NCBI RefSeq assembly: GCF_016756495.1
Contig: NZ_AP023243.1
Span: forward strand, 1,674,001 to 1,738,000
Reading direction: 5' to 3'
Origin: Mesorhizobium sp. 113-3-3
Lineage (GTDB): Bacteria; Pseudomonadota; Alphaproteobacteria; Rhizobiales; Rhizobiaceae
DNA length: 64,000 nucleotides
Under the pieces are notes generated by a model that searched no databases, was not told the origin of the DNA, and saw only the letters and a program-made list of their open reading frames with translations. Shown here in pieces: positions 1 through 9,585 of the stretch. Both the position numbers and the translations under genes were made by a program. Within the stretch, counting starts at the first letter, position 1; each line of letters begins with the position of its first letter.

Positions 1-2
1 GC

Positions 3-767
3 TCCAGCCAGGACGAGTTGCGCGGCGCAGTCGACGATTTTCGCCGCGACGGCCAGGTGGTGCGCGAGGACCGCGACCGTATCGGCGGCCTGTTCGATCT
101 CGAAGAGCTCGAAGTCTCCGACATCATGGTCCACCGCACCAATATGCGCTCGGTCAATGCCGACAATGCGCCGGAGGCGGTGGTGCGCGAGATCCTGCAG
201 AGCCCGCACACACGCATGCCGCTGTGGAAGGGCTCGCTCGACAACATTGTCGGCGTACTGCACGCCAAGGATCTGCTGCGTGCGCTGAACGAAGTCGGCA
301 ACGACTTTTCCAAGATCGACGTGATGAAGATCGCCTCGAAGCCCTGGTTCGTGCCCGACACCACGACGCTGCAGGAACAGCTCAATGCCTTCCTGCGCCG
401 CAAGGCGCATTTTGCCGTCGTCGTCGACGAATATGGCGAGGTCGAGGGTCTGGTGACGCTGGAGGACATAATCGAGGAGATCGTCGGCGAGATCGCCGAC
501 GAGCACGATGTCGACATCCAGGGCGTCAAGCAGGAGGCCGACGGCTCCGTCGTGGTCGACGGCAATGTGCCGATCCGCGACCTGAACCGGGCGCTCGATT
601 GGAACCTGCCGGACGAGGAAGCGACGACGATTGCCGGCCTCGTCATCCACGAGGCGCAGTCGATCCCCGAGGAAAAGCAGGCTTTTACCTTCCACGGCAA
701 GCGCTTCATTGTCATGAAGCGCGACAAGAACCGCATCGCCCGGTTGAGGATCAGGCCGGTCGCATAG
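3..767 (+). CDS. CorC/HlyC-family CBS-domain protein, 5' partial
   Basis: The reading frame is open from the left edge, so the gene begins outside the window; the TTG at 18 lies inside the protein. The visible part starts at the end of the membrane-proximal linker (ELRGAVDDFRRDG). A CBS pair follows: VSDIMVHRTNM to the HAKDLL segment, then FVPDTT to the DEYGEVEGLVTLEDIIEEIVGEI-type stretch. The last 80 residues form a CorC_HlyC (transporter-associated) domain. The family couples a DUF21/CNNM membrane domain to these cytosolic modules and is linked to Mg/Co efflux. The haemolysin name is historical. The N-terminal membrane domain is not visible here. Confidence 0.9.
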   Translation, partial: SSQDELRGAVDDFRRDGQVVREDRDRIGGLFDLEELEVSDIMVHRTNMRSVNADNAPEAVVREILQSPHTRMPLWKGSLDNIVGVLHAKDLLRALNEVGNDFSKIDVMKIASKPWFVPDTTTLQEQLNAFLRRKAHFAVVVDEYGEVEGLVTLEDIIEEIVGEIADEHDVDIQGVKQEADGSVVVDGNVPIRDLNRALDWNLPDEEATTIAGLVIHEAQSIPEEKQAFTFHGKRFIVMKRDKNRIARLRIRPVA

Positions 768-852
768 CGCCGTCACAGGCCACGTTACCGATCCTTCATT
801 GGAACTCCGCCGCGCCATGGTGCATTTTGCGCCGGGCGGTCAGGAGAAGATG

Positions 853-1653
853 ATGATCGATCGGCGAACCCTGCTTCTGGCTTCGATGGCGGCCTTTCTG
901 CCGGCCACGACGTTTGCGCGCCAATCCTCGCCATCACCCAAAACTTTCGACTACGGTCCGGCCAAGCTCGACATCTATGCGCCCGATGGCGCCAGCGGCC
1001 TGCCGGTCGTCTTCTTCGTCCATGGCGGGGCCTGGGAATTCGGCAAACGCAGCCAGGTTGGCGCAAAGCCGGCCTTCCTGCTCGCCAACGGCTTCTGCTT
1101 CGTCTCCATCGATTACCGCATGCTGCCTGAGGCCGATGTCGCCACCCAGGCCAATGACGTGGAAAAGGCCTATGCCTATGTCAGGGCCAACATCGCGGCG
1201 CATGGCGGCGACCCCAACCGCATTGTCGGTATGGGCCATTCGGCCGGCTGCCACCTGATCGCGCTGACCGGTATGCGCGGCGGACTGCCTGGCGTCGCCG
1301 GGCTCCTGCTCGACGACACCAGGGCCTATGATCTCGTAGCGCTTCAGAAGAACGGCGGCATGGTGCGAGCCTATGCGCGCGTCTTTTCCGACCCCTCGCA
1401 ATGGGCGGCACTGTCGCCGGCGAGCTATGTCGATGGCCGCAAGCATCCGCCGACCTTCATCGCTTATTCGGGAGCGTCAGGCCGTGGCGAGGAGTCGAAG
1501 GCCTTTGCCGAGCGCCTGCGCGCCACCGGGACCAAAGTCACCCTGTTCGACGGCAGCGCGTACACGCACATGTCGATCAATCACGATTTCGGCAGGGATG
1601 GCGACGCGCTGACCGCCGCCGCGCTGGCATTCCTGAAATCGACGGCCGGTTGA
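853..1653 (+). CDS. Exported alpha/beta hydrolase (esterase/lipase type)
   Basis: About 266 residues. ATG 853 is preferred over the adjacent ATG 850 because AGGAG at 842-846 is then 6 bases away. The N-terminus (MIDRRTLLLASMAAFLPA) has an Arg pair followed by a hydrophobic stretch ending near TTFA, resembling a Tat-type signal peptide, so the enzyme is probably periplasmic. HGGAW near residues 57-61 is the oxyanion-hole motif of carboxylesterase-like hydrolases. GHSAG gives the nucleophile at about Ser130. The His in YTHMSINHDFG near the C-terminus is the likely third triad member. The substrate is unknown. Kynurenine formamidase-like or carboxylesterase functions are both possible. Confidence 0.8.
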   Translation: MIDRRTLLLASMAAFLPATTFARQSSPSPKTFDYGPAKLDIYAPDGASGLPVVFFVHGGAWEFGKRSQVGAKPAFLLANGFCFVSIDYRMLPEADVATQANDVEKAYAYVRANIAAHGGDPNRIVGMGHSAGCHLIALTGMRGGLPGVAGLLLDDTRAYDLVALQKNGGMVRAYARVFSDPSQWAALSPASYVDGRKHPPTFIAYSGASGRGEESKAFAERLRATGTKVTLFDGSAYTHMSINHDFGRDGDALTAAALAFLKSTAG

Positions 1654-1802
1654 TCGCGGCCGATTTCCACTCGCCCATCGCTGTCACTGGCTCATGCCAA
1701 AAGCAGCGGCGGGATATTGCCGTGCGGACATCCGTGAGTGCAATTGCTTCATCTGCCGGTTTTTGACGCAATTCCGCTGATCGCCGGATGGGAGAGAAAT
1801 GC

Positions 1803-3356
1803 ATGAATGGCGCCGATGTGCTGTGCGACGTGCTGCTGGCCAATGACGTGAAGGTCTGCTTTGCCAATCCTGGCACCTCCGAAATGCACTTCGTCGCCGC
1901 GCTCGACCGCAAGCCCGAGATGCGTTGCGTGCTCGGTCTGTTCGAGGGCGTGGTGACGGGTGCGGCCGACGGCTATGCGCGCATGACCGACCGCCCGGCC
2001 GCGACGCTGCTGCACACCGGCCCTGGCCTGGCCAATGGGCTGGCCAACATGCACAACGCCCGGCGTGCGCTCAGCCCGATGATCAACATCGTCGGCGACC
2101 ACGCCTCCTATCACTTGCCGCTCGACGCGCCGCTGACCAGCGACATCGAAGGTTTGGCGGCGCCGATGTCCAACTGGGTTCGCCGCATCGCCGGGCCAGA
2201 AGACGTCCAGCCGGCCACGGAGGCGGCCTTTCGCGCCTCGCTGACGCCGCCGGGCGTCACCACGCTGATCCTGCCGGCGGATGCCGCCTGGGGCGATGCT
2301 GCCCCGGCGTCGCCCGGCAAGGTCGTGCTTTCACCGCCGCCCGAGGTCGACATGGATGCGGTACGCGAGACCGCCGCGGCGATCCGTGCCGCTCAGGGCC
2401 GTGTCGGCATGATCGTGCGTGGCCGGGCGGCACGTGCGGATGCGCTCGAGATCGCCGGCCAGATCTCGACGGCCTGCGACGTTCGCCTGTTCGGCGAGGT
2501 CCTGATCGCGCGCATGCAACGCGGGCGCGGGCGCGTTGCGCCGACACGCGTCCCCTATCCGATCGATGCGGCGACGGCGCTGCTCGCGGATATCGACGTG
2601 CTTGTACTGGTCGGCGGCAAGGAGCCGGTCGCCTTCTTCGCCTATCCGGGAAAACCGGGACGGCTCGTCCGCGACGACTGCCGGGTGCTGACGCTGGCCG
2701 CCCATGGGCAGGACCTCCATGCGGCGCTGGAGGCGCTGCGCGACGAACTCGGCGTCAAACCATCGCAACAGGCTGACTTCGCAACCGCTTTTCCTGACGA
2801 GGCTGCGCCGAGCGGCGGGCTGACGGAGGATGCCATCGCGCTGTCGGTGGCGCGCAAGCTGCCGGACAATGCGATCGTCTGCGACGAAGCGGTCACCTCG
2901 GCCAGGCGTTTCTTCGCCCTGTCGGCCCTTGCCGCGCCGCATGACTATTTGATGGGCACCGGCGGATCGATCGGCGGCGGCATCCCGATGGCGACAGGAG
3001 CGGCAATCGCCTGTCCCGACCGCAAGGTGATCAATCTGGAGGCCGATGGCAGCGGCATGTACACGGTGCAGGGCCTGTGGACGCAAGCGCGGGAAAATCT
3101 CGACGTGGTGACGGTCGTCTTTTCCAACCGGACCTACGCGATCCTGCATGGCGAGATGAAGAATGTCGGCGTCAATGCGATCGGCGAGAATGCCAGGCGC
3201 ATGCTCGACCTCGACCATCCGGCGCTGGACTGGGTGTCGCTGGCCAAGGGCATGGGTGTGGAGGCCGCACGGGCCGACACCTGCGAGCGGTTCGACGCGC
3301 TGCTGGACAGCGCCTTGTCGCGGCGCGGGCCGTTCCTGATCGAAGCGGTGATCTGA
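1803..3356 (+). CDS. Thiamine-diphosphate-dependent acetolactate synthase-type enzyme
   Basis: 517 residues. ATG 1803 is chosen because GGAGAG (1791-1796) is 6 bases upstream and homologues typically begin MNGAD; ATG 1788 has no ribosome site. The three-domain ThDP fold is evident: an N-terminal PYR domain with PGTSEMHF and the catalytic Glu (about E48, LFEGVV followed by ADGYARM), a central domain, and a C-terminal PP domain with the metal/ThDP motif EADGSG ending near FSNRTYA. It resembles the IlvB/MdlC group. There is no ilvH regulatory-subunit gene beside it, so it is probably not the main biosynthetic acetolactate synthase. A decarboxylase or sulfopyruvate-type role is possible. Confidence 0.8.
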   Translation: MNGADVLCDVLLANDVKVCFANPGTSEMHFVAALDRKPEMRCVLGLFEGVVTGAADGYARMTDRPAATLLHTGPGLANGLANMHNARRALSPMINIVGDHASYHLPLDAPLTSDIEGLAAPMSNWVRRIAGPEDVQPATEAAFRASLTPPGVTTLILPADAAWGDAAPASPGKVVLSPPPEVDMDAVRETAAAIRAAQGRVGMIVRGRAARADALEIAGQISTACDVRLFGEVLIARMQRGRGRVAPTRVPYPIDAATALLADIDVLVLVGGKEPVAFFAYPGKPGRLVRDDCRVLTLAAHGQDLHAALEALRDELGVKPSQQADFATAFPDEAAPSGGLTEDAIALSVARKLPDNAIVCDEAVTSARRFFALSALAAPHDYLMGTGGSIGGGIPMATGAAIACPDRKVINLEADGSGMYTVQGLWTQARENLDVVTVVFSNRTYAILHGEMKNVGVNAIGENARRMLDLDHPALDWVSLAKGMGVEAARADTCERFDALLDSALSRRGPFLIEAVI

Positions 3357-3384
3357 CGGCCCAGCCGAGGCGGGCGGATCCGAC

Positions 3385-3687
3385 CTACCAGCGCGTCTTT
3401 TCGCCGGGCGCCGCCGGTTCGATCGCCAGCGCATGCACGCCAGCCTTCAATTCGTCGGCGAGCAGTTCGTTGACGGCGCGGTGGCGGTCGATGCGGCTCA
3501 TGCCGGCAAAGGCGGACGAGACGACGCGGACGCGAAAATGCGTCTCGCCGGTGCCGTCATAAGCGCCGTGATGGTCCGAGCCGTGGTGATGGTGACCGGC
3601 GTGGAGATGGCTTTCGTTGATGATGACCAGCCGCTCCGGCGAAAATGCCTTGTTGAGCTTGTCTTCCATGGTCGCCTGTATGGACAT
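3385..3687 (-). CDS. bolA: BolA family protein
   Basis: About 100 residues. ATG 3687 is preferred over ATG 3699 because GGAG lies 6 bases upstream of it. BolA-fold hallmarks are the N-terminal helix, INESHLHAGH and THFRVRVVS strands, and the RHRAVNELLADEL helix with the FAGMSRIDRHR loop. In this family a conserved His and loop residues bind a [2Fe-2S] cluster with a monothiol glutaredoxin. Rhizobial BolA proteins take part in iron sensing and stress responses. The loop after ESHLHAGH is unusually His-rich (HHHHGSDHH). It lies just upstream of and divergent from the J-domain gene. Confidence 0.9.
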   Translation of the reverse strand: MSIQATMEDKLNKAFSPERLVIINESHLHAGHHHHGSDHHGAYDGTGETHFRVRVVSSAFAGMSRIDRHRAVNELLADELKAGVHALAIEPAAPGEKTRW

Positions 3688-3846
3688 TGCCGTCTCCATT
3701 CACCACATATGGCTGGCGCACCAGCCCTGGGGCCCGCTATTGCGCAACTAAATCCGCCATTCGCCTGCTTTATGCCGCGATTCAGCGGTTAGGGCGATGA
3801 TCGCGAAAATGTCAATTCTTGTTTCGCATCTGCGAACGCCCCATAA

Positions 3847-4491
3847 ATGGGTGAGATGAAGCCGTATCCCAAATATTTCGAGAAGATTCGCATCCGCCCG
3901 GAGAAGGATGCGGAGCTGAAGTCGCACTCGCCGATCTGCCAGTGGGATGGCTGCAAGGAGCCGGGCACCCATCGCGCGCCCGTCGGGCGCATGAAGGAGG
4001 GCGAGTATTTCCACTTCTGCTTCGACCACGTGCGCGAGTACAACAAGGGCTTCAACTATTTTTCCGGCGTGCCGGACACCGAGGTTGCGCGCTTCCAGAA
4101 GGAAGCCATGACCGGCCATCGGCCGACCTGGAAGATGGGCGTCAACGGCGCCTCGACGCGCTCCTCTCCCGGTATGGCATCACCCGATATGGCGCAGATG
4201 CGCTCCGGCCGCGCCGGCTATTACAACCGCATGCGCGACCCGTTCGACCTGTTCAAGGGGCCGAAGGATCCGCGTGAGGCGCGCGAGCGCAAGGCGAAGC
4301 CCCTTGAGGCCAAGGCGCTGGAAACGCTTGGCCTTGATACAAAGGCGACTGGCAAGGATATCAAGGCGCGCTATAAGGAACTGGTGAAACGTCACCATCC
4401 GGATGCGAATGGTGGCGACAGAGGTTCGGAAGACCGGTTCCGCGATGTGCTGCAGGCCTATCGCGTGCTCAAACAGGCGGGCCTGTGCTGA
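3847..4491 (+). CDS. J-domain (DnaJ-like) protein
   Basis: About 214 residues from ATG 3847; ATG 3856 is an alternative, though GGGTGAG abuts it too closely to serve it. The C-terminal 55 residues are a J domain with the HPD motif (VKRHHPDANGG), so it should stimulate an Hsp70. The N-terminal part has paired Cys/His positions (ICQWDGCKEPGTHRAP, FHFCFDHVREYNKGFNYF), suggesting a metal-binding element, and the FNYF-G motif seen in alphaproteobacterial relatives. It is followed directionally by cobS-cobT, an arrangement common in rhizobia. A role with cobaltochelatase is possible but unproved. Confidence 0.85.
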   Translation: MGEMKPYPKYFEKIRIRPEKDAELKSHSPICQWDGCKEPGTHRAPVGRMKEGEYFHFCFDHVREYNKGFNYFSGVPDTEVARFQKEAMTGHRPTWKMGVNGASTRSSPGMASPDMAQMRSGRAGYYNRMRDPFDLFKGPKDPREARERKAKPLEAKALETLGLDTKATGKDIKARYKELVKRHHPDANGGDRGSEDRFRDVLQAYRVLKQAGLC

Positions 4492-4512
4492 GCGACCCTA
4501 CGGTTTGTGTCG

Positions 4513-4539
4513 TTTTCCAACTTTCATAAGGTTGGAAAA
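4513..4539. repeat. 9-bp inverted repeat between the J-domain gene and cobS
   Basis: TTTTCCAAC at 4513-4521 and GTTGGAAAA at 4531-4539 are perfect reverse complements separated by 9 bases. The repeat lies 75 bp before the cobS start and 21 bp after the preceding stop. No U-run follows, so it is not a standard terminator on the plus strand. It could be an operator or a processing hairpin. Confidence 0.6.
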
Positions 4540-4614
4540 GGCTCTAAGACCGCCCCCGAACAAAATCGATTGCCGGCGAAACGGGACGTTTCGCCCGTGG
4601 AGACGTTGAGAGAT

Positions 4615-5601
4615 ATGAACAAGGTCGATCGCGACATCGCCAACCTGCCCGACACGACGGTGTCGGTGAAGGATAAATTCGGCTTCGACTCCAAGATGGT
4701 GGTGCCGGCCTATTCGGTGACCAGCGAACACGTGCCTGACGTCGATCCGGACTATCTGTTCGACAAGGCGACGACGCTGGCGATCCTTGCCGGCTTTGCC
4801 TACAACCGCCGCGTCATGGTGTCGGGCTATCACGGCACCGGCAAGTCGACCCATATCGAACAGGTCGCCGCCCGCCTCAACTGGCCCTGCGTGCGTGTCA
4901 ATCTCGACAGCCATGTCAGCCGTATCGATCTCGTCGGCAAGGACGCGATCGTCGTCAAGGACGGCTTGCAGATCACTGAATTCCGCGACGGCATCCTGCC
5001 CTGGGCCTATCAGCACAATGTCGCGCTCTGCTTCGACGAATATGACGCCGGCCGTCCGGACGTGATGTTCGTCATCCAGCGCGTGCTGGAATCGTCGGGC
5101 CGGCTGACGCTGCTCGACCAGAGCCGCGTCATCCGTCCGCATCCGGCGTTCCGGCTGTTTTCGACCGCCAACACGGTCGGCCTCGGCGACACCACCGGCC
5201 TCTATCACGGCACGCAGCAGATCAACCAGGCGCAGATGGACCGCTGGTCGATCGTCACCACGCTGAACTATCTGCCGCACGACAATGAAGTGAACATCGT
5301 GCTGGCCAAGGCCAAGCACTACCGCGACAACAAGGGCAAGGACATCGTCAACAAGATGGTGCGCGTCGCCGACATGACGCGTTCGGCCTTCATCAATGGC
5401 GACCTGTCGACCGTGATGAGCCCGCGTACCGTCATCACATGGGCCGAGAATGCCGAGATTTTCGGCAATATCGGCATGGCGTTCCGGCTGACCTTCCTCA
5501 ACAAGTGCGACGAACTGGAGCGCTCGGTGGTGGCCGAGTTCTACCAGCGCGCCTTCGGCGAGGACCTGCCCGAGAGCGCCGCCAACGTGGTGCTTGGGTA
5601 A
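4615..5601 (+). CDS. cobS: Cobaltochelatase subunit CobS (AAA+ ATPase)
   Basis: 328 residues starting [19 protein letters not shown], the usual N-terminus; the frame is open further upstream but without family similarity. CobS is the AAA+ motor of the CobN-CobS-CobT complex, which inserts Co2+ into hydrogenobyrinic acid a,c-diamide in aerobic cobalamin synthesis. Walker A is GYHGTGKST at residues 71-79, Walker B is ALCFDEYD near 137-144, and sensor-type residues occur in RLFSTANT. The next gene is cobT, 11 bp away. cobN is not in the window. Confidence 0.95.
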   Translation: MNKVDRDIANLPDTTVSVKDKFGFDSKMVVPAYSVTSEHVPDVDPDYLFDKATTLAILAGFAYNRRVMVSGYHGTGKSTHIEQVAARLNWPCVRVNLDSHVSRIDLVGKDAIVVKDGLQITEFRDGILPWAYQHNVALCFDEYDAGRPDVMFVIQRVLESSGRLTLLDQSRVIRPHPAFRLFSTANTVGLGDTTGLYHGTQQINQAQMDRWSIVTTLNYLPHDNEVNIVLAKAKHYRDNKGKDIVNKMVRVADMTRSAFINGDLSTVMSPRTVITWAENAEIFGNIGMAFRLTFLNKCDELERSVVAEFYQRAFGEDLPESAANVVLG

Positions 5602-5612
5602 GCATAGCCTCG

Positions 5613-7511
5613 ATGGCGGGTCCGGGCGACAATACGCGCAACAAGTCGAAGACGGGGTCTGAAGCCGACAGCTTCAAGCGCGCCGTCACCGTCTGCATGC
5701 GCGCCATTGCCGGCGACAAGGAAATGGAAGTCGGCTTTGCCAAGGACCGGCCGGCGCTCGCCGGCAGCCGCGCGCGTCTGCCCGAACTGCCGAAGAAGGC
5801 GTCGAAGACCGACATCGCGATCACCCGCGGCCTCGGCGATTCCATGGCGCTGAAGCGCGCCTGCCACGATGCGCGCATCCACACCAAGCTGGCGCCGGAA
5901 GGCAAGGCCGCCCGCGCCATCTATGACGCGGTCGAGCAGGCCCGTGTCGAGGCGATCGGCAGCCGCGCCATGCAGGGCGTCGCCGACAATATCGGCTCGA
6001 TGCTGGAGGACAAATACGCCAAGGCCAACCTCGTCGACGTCAAGGACAAGGCCGACGCGCCGATCGAGGAAGCACTCGCCCTGATGGTGCGCGAGAAGCT
6101 GACCGGCCGGCCGGTGCCCAAGAGCGGCGAGCGGCTGGTCGAGCTCTGGCGGCCCTGGGTCGAGGAAAAGGCCAAGGCCGACCTCGATGGGCTGTCGGCC
6201 AAGCTCGACGACCAGCAGGCCTTCGCCCGCGTCGTGCGCGAGATGCTCGCCTCCATGGAAATGGCCGAGGAACTCGGCGACGACCAGGAGACGGAAGACT
6301 CCGAGGACAATGACGACAACCAGCCGCAAGGCGAGGAGCAGAGCGAGGAGGGCGGGGAAGAGGATTCCGGCTCCGAGCAGTCGCAGTCCGAGGATGCCGA
6401 GGCGTCGGCCGATGACGAACAGTCGTCCGAGACGGAGGCCTCCGACGCCACCGCCGACGATCTGTCCGACGATGACGACGCCGATGCCGAGACCCCCGGC
6501 GAGGCGCGCCGCAACGATAATCCCTTCACCAATTTGCCGAAGGAAATCGACTACAAGGTCTTCACCACGGCTTTCGACGAGACGGTCGGCGCCGAAGAGC
6601 TTTGCGAAGAGGAAGAGCTCGACCGGCTGCGCGCCTTCCTCGACAAGCAACTGGCCAATTTGTCCGGTGTCGTCGGGCGGCTTGCCAACCGGCTGCAGCG
6701 CCGCTTGATGGCGCAGCAGAACCGCTCCTGGGATTTCGACCTGGAAGAGGGCTATCTCGATCCGGCGCGGCTGGTGCGCGTCGTCATCGATCCGATGCAG
6801 CCGCTGTCCTTCAAGCAGGAACGCGACACCAAATTCCGCGACACGGTGGTGACGCTGGTGCTCGACAATTCGGGCTCGATGCGCGGCCGGCCGATCACGG
6901 TCGCCGCCACCTGCGCCGACATTCTGGCACGCACGCTGGAACGCTGCGGCGTCTCGGTTGAGATCCTCGGCTTCACCACGCGGGCTTGGAAAGGCGGGCA
7001 GGCGCGCGAAAAATGGCTGAAGGACGGCAAGCCGCCGAACCCCGGCCGCCTCAACGATCTGCGCCACATCATCTACAAATCCGCCGATCATCCGTGGCGG
7101 CGCGCCCGGCGCAATCTCGGGCTGATGATGCGCGAAGGCCTGCTCAAGGAAAACATCGACGGCGAGGCGCTGCTGTGGGCGCACAACCGGCTGATCGCCC
7201 GGCCCGAACAGCGCAAGATCCTGATGATGATCTCGGACGGCGCGCCGGTCGACGATTCGACGCTGTCGGTCAATCCGGGCAATTATCTGGAACGCCATTT
7301 GCGCGCCGTCATCGAGCTGATCGAGACGCGCTCGCCGGTGGAATTACTGGCCATCGGCATCGGCCATGACGTCACGCGCTACTACAGGCGCGCCGTCACC
7401 ATCGTCGATGCCGAGGAACTGGCCGGCGCCATGACCGAGCAACTGGCCTCGCTGTTTGCCGAGGAAAGCGCGCGCGATACGCGGCGCGGCGGCATGCGGC
7501 GCGCCGGATGA
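5613..7511 (+). CDS. cobT: Cobaltochelatase subunit CobT
   Basis: 632 residues from ATG 5613. CobT pairs with CobS to form the chaperone-like AAA+ part of cobaltochelatase. The N-terminal half is helical. A highly acidic, low-complexity linker (Glu/Asp/Ser/Gln-rich) spans about residues 220-296. The C-terminal half is a von Willebrand factor A domain with the MIDAS sequence LDNSGSM near residue 418, and a second metal-site region near [11 protein letters not shown]. Its stop overlaps the next start by 4 bp (ATGA), so translation of the downstream exported protein is likely coupled. Confidence 0.95.
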   Translation: MAGPGDNTRNKSKTGSEADSFKRAVTVCMRAIAGDKEMEVGFAKDRPALAGSRARLPELPKKASKTDIAITRGLGDSMALKRACHDARIHTKLAPEGKAARAIYDAVEQARVEAIGSRAMQGVADNIGSMLEDKYAKANLVDVKDKADAPIEEALALMVREKLTGRPVPKSGERLVELWRPWVEEKAKADLDGLSAKLDDQQAFARVVREMLASMEMAEELGDDQETEDSEDNDDNQPQGEEQSEEGGEEDSGSEQSQSEDAEASADDEQSSETEASDATADDLSDDDDADAETPGEARRNDNPFTNLPKEIDYKVFTTAFDETVGAEELCEEEELDRLRAFLDKQLANLSGVVGRLANRLQRRLMAQQNRSWDFDLEEGYLDPARLVRVVIDPMQPLSFKQERDTKFRDTVVTLVLDNSGSMRGRPITVAATCADILARTLERCGVSVEILGFTTRAWKGGQAREKWLKDGKPPNPGRLNDLRHIIYKSADHPWRRARRNLGLMMREGLLKENIDGEALLWAHNRLIARPEQRKILMMISDGAPVDDSTLSVNPGNYLERHLRAVIELIETRSPVELLAIGIGHDVTRYYRRAVTIVDAEELAGAMTEQLASLFAEESARDTRRGGMRRAG

Positions 7512-8536
7512 TCTTTTCGTGCGGCGGGTTTCGGCAACCGCTCTTCGCCGCCATCGCCCTGTTCGCCGGCGTGGCGTCGGCGTCAGCCGGTGCGGCCGGT
7601 CCGGCCGCGGTTGAACCCATCGAGGTTTCGGCCCGCCCGATCACCGAATTCCGCATTGGCAAGGCCGACAAGCAGTTCGGTTCGCTCGAATTCGTCGGCG
7701 GACTGGAAATGACCTCGAAATCGCGCGATTTCGGCGCGCTGTCGGCCTTCCGCTTTCTGAAAGCGGGGAGCGATTTCATCGGCGTGGCCGACACCGGCTA
7801 CTGGTTCTTCGGTACGGTGGTCCGCGACGCCGACAGGCGTCCCATAGGCATCCAGAACTTCCGCATGCAGCAGATGGTCGACCAGGGCGGCCAGCCGATC
7901 GACGAGAAATGGGAAGTCGATGCCGAAGGCCTCGCGGTCAAGGACGGCATCGCCACGGTCGGTTTCGAGCGCAACCACCGCGTCGCCCAATTCAAGATCG
8001 ATCCGACGGATATGAAGGGGCCATACCGGCAGCTGGATTTCCTGGTGCCGGCGCGCGAGCTGCGCCAGAATCGCGGCTTTGAGACCGTTACCCATGCCAA
8101 TGCCAACGGCCAGCATGCGGGCGGCTTGGTCGTGGTCTCGGAAAAGAGCCTAGACAAGGCTGGCAACATCTATGCCGCCATCATCGAAGGGCCGCACAAG
8201 GGTGTATTCACCGTCAAGCGCAACGGCGATTTCGACATCACGGACGGCGCCTTCCTGCCGGACGGCGACCTCCTGCTGCTGGAGCGCAGTTTCACCATGG
8301 CAGGCGGCCTGAAGATGCGGCTGCGGCGCATCTATGGCGAGAGCGTCGAGAAGGGCGCGGTCGCCGACGGGCCGGTGCTGCTGGACGCCGACATGGGCTA
8401 CCAGATCGACAATATGGAAGGCCTCGACGTCTGGACCCGCGATGACGGCGCGCTGATGGTGTCGCTGATCTCAGACGACAATCATTCGATCCTGCAGCGC
8501 AACCTCTATCTGGAATTCATCCTGCACCAGGATTGA
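7508..8536 (+). CDS. Exported phytase-like/esterase-like beta-propeller protein
   Basis: 342 residues with a Sec signal peptide (about residues 1-28; [15 protein letters not shown]). The rest resembles the esterase-like activity of phytase family (Phytase-like, PF13449): [40 protein letters not shown] and DNMEGLDVW blade motifs. No classical phytase HAP motif is present, so the substrate is unknown. Translation is probably coupled to cobT through the ATGA overlap, but no role in cobalamin synthesis is known. Confidence 0.75.
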   Translation: MIFSCGGFRQPLFAAIALFAGVASASAGAAGPAAVEPIEVSARPITEFRIGKADKQFGSLEFVGGLEMTSKSRDFGALSAFRFLKAGSDFIGVADTGYWFFGTVVRDADRRPIGIQNFRMQQMVDQGGQPIDEKWEVDAEGLAVKDGIATVGFERNHRVAQFKIDPTDMKGPYRQLDFLVPARELRQNRGFETVTHANANGQHAGGLVVVSEKSLDKAGNIYAAIIEGPHKGVFTVKRNGDFDITDGAFLPDGDLLLLERSFTMAGGLKMRLRRIYGESVEKGAVADGPVLLDADMGYQIDNMEGLDVWTRDDGALMVSLISDDNHSILQRNLYLEFILHQD

Positions 8537-8584
8537 GCGCGGCCATACACGGCTATGTTCGGGCCGCGCGCCGGCTTTCTTTTG
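8537..8584 (+). terminator. Candidate intrinsic terminator after the cobST unit
   Basis: GCGCGGCC (8537-8544) pairs with GGCCGCGC (8562-8569), an 8-bp stem with a 17-base loop directly after the stop codon. A T-rich run (TTTCTTTT) follows after six more bases, so the distance from stem to U-tract is longer than ideal. Confidence 0.5.
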
Positions 8585-8655
8585 TCCGTTCTTCCTTCGC
8601 GCCTTCGCCGCAACCTTCCGCTTTTGGGGCGTGGGAGGTGTCCAGGCTTCGTCAA

Positions 8656-8716
8656 AATACTTTAGTCATGACTTGACAATTGACGTCGTTGGCGGAATAC
8701 TCAAGTCCATGCTTGA
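8656..8716 (+). promoter_or_regulatory. Promoter and two operator-like repeats of the ArsR/SRPBCC unit
   Basis: TTGACA at 8673-8678 and AATACT at 8696-8701 are separated by exactly 17 bp, a near-consensus housekeeping promoter. Two similar elements, 40 bp apart, overlap it: AATAC then TTTAGTCATGACTTGAC (8661-8677) and AATAC then TCAAGTCCATGCTTGAC (8701-8717). The first contains the perfect palindrome AGTCATGACT (8664-8673); the second has TCAAG and CTTGA arms flanking the start codon. They look like binding sites for the dimeric ArsR-type repressor encoded directly downstream. Confidence 0.7.
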
Positions 8717-9077
8717 CTATTCCAAGATCGACAGCATCCTCCGCGCGCTCGTCGAGCCGACCCGCCGCCAGATCCTGGAACGCTTGAGCCGCGGACCGGC
8801 CACCGTCAGCCAGCTGGCGGAGCCTTTCGGCATGACCTTCGCCGCCGTCTTGCAGCATCTGCAGGTGCTGGAGGCCTGCGGGCTGATCCGCAGCGAGAAG
8901 ATCGGGCGGGTGCGCACCTGCCGGATCGAACCGGGCGGGCTCGCTCCGCTCGCCGACTGGATTGCGGAGTGCCGCATTCCGGCGGAACGCCACCTCGACC
9001 GACTCGGTGAGATTCTGGCCGAGACGGATCAATCATCCCCGAAAGTTCAAGACCAGGAAAAGGACGACCAGACATGA
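8709..9077 (+). CDS. ArsR-family winged-helix transcriptional regulator
   Basis: 122 residues starting MLDYSKIDSILRALVEPTRRQIL. The winged helix-turn-helix fits the ArsR/SmtB family (PTRRQILERLSRGPATVSQLAEPFGM, then LQHLQVLEACGLIRSEKIGRVR). There are no Cys pairs or obvious metal ligands, matching the non-metal ArsR group usually paired with SRPBCC proteins. The start at 8709 is chosen because the predicted promoter -10 box ends at 8701, so an upstream start would not be in the transcript. No ribosome site precedes it. The stop overlaps the next gene by 4 bp. Confidence 0.9.
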   Translation: MLDYSKIDSILRALVEPTRRQILERLSRGPATVSQLAEPFGMTFAAVLQHLQVLEACGLIRSEKIGRVRTCRIEPGGLAPLADWIAECRIPAERHLDRLGEILAETDQSSPKVQDQEKDDQT

Positions 9078-9562
9078 ACCAGATCGCGTCCGTGAAAGAC
9101 GAGCATTCCGTCATCCACTCCACATTCACCATCGAGCGCACGTACCCGCAATCGCCGGATCGCGTCTTCCATGCCTTCGCCGACAAGGCAACGGTGCGGC
9201 GCTGGCGGGTCGACGGCGACGGTTTTACCGTCGCCGAATTCAGCTTCGATTTCCGCGTCGGTGGTGGCGAGGTGTCGCGCTTTAGCTATGGCGGCGGCCC
9301 GGAAATCAGGCTCGACGCGCAGTTCCAGGACATCGTTCCCGACCAGCGCATCGTGTTTTCCTACAGGATGGCCATAGGGCCGCAGCCGATGTCGGCATCG
9401 CTGACCACGGTTGAGCTGACGCCCTCGGGCGATGGCACAAGGCTGACCTATACTGAGCAGGGCGCCTTCTTCGATGGTGTCGATTCCGCCAAGGGGCGGG
9501 AGGAGGGGACCCGTGGGCTGCTGGAGGCCCTTGCCGCGGAGCTTCAGAGGTCGAAAGCCTAA
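9074..9562 (+). CDS. SRPBCC (AHSA1-like) domain protein
   Basis: 162 residues. The START/Bet v1-like fold of the AHSA1 group is suggested by STFTIERTYPQSPDRVFHAF at the N-terminus, RWRVDGDGF, and the C-terminal EGTRGLLEALAAEL helix. This family binds small hydrophobic ligands, and the ligand here is unknown. The ATGA overlap with the ArsR gene makes a two-gene unit of a type common in rhizobia and actinobacteria. The SRPBCC protein may supply or modify the signal sensed by the repressor; this is inference. Confidence 0.88.
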   Translation: MNQIASVKDEHSVIHSTFTIERTYPQSPDRVFHAFADKATVRRWRVDGDGFTVAEFSFDFRVGGGEVSRFSYGGGPEIRLDAQFQDIVPDQRIVFSYRMAIGPQPMSASLTTVELTPSGDGTRLTYTEQGAFFDGVDSAKGREEGTRGLLEALAAELQRSKA

Positions 9563-9585
9563 ATGCCGCCTTACCACGGCTTCAT

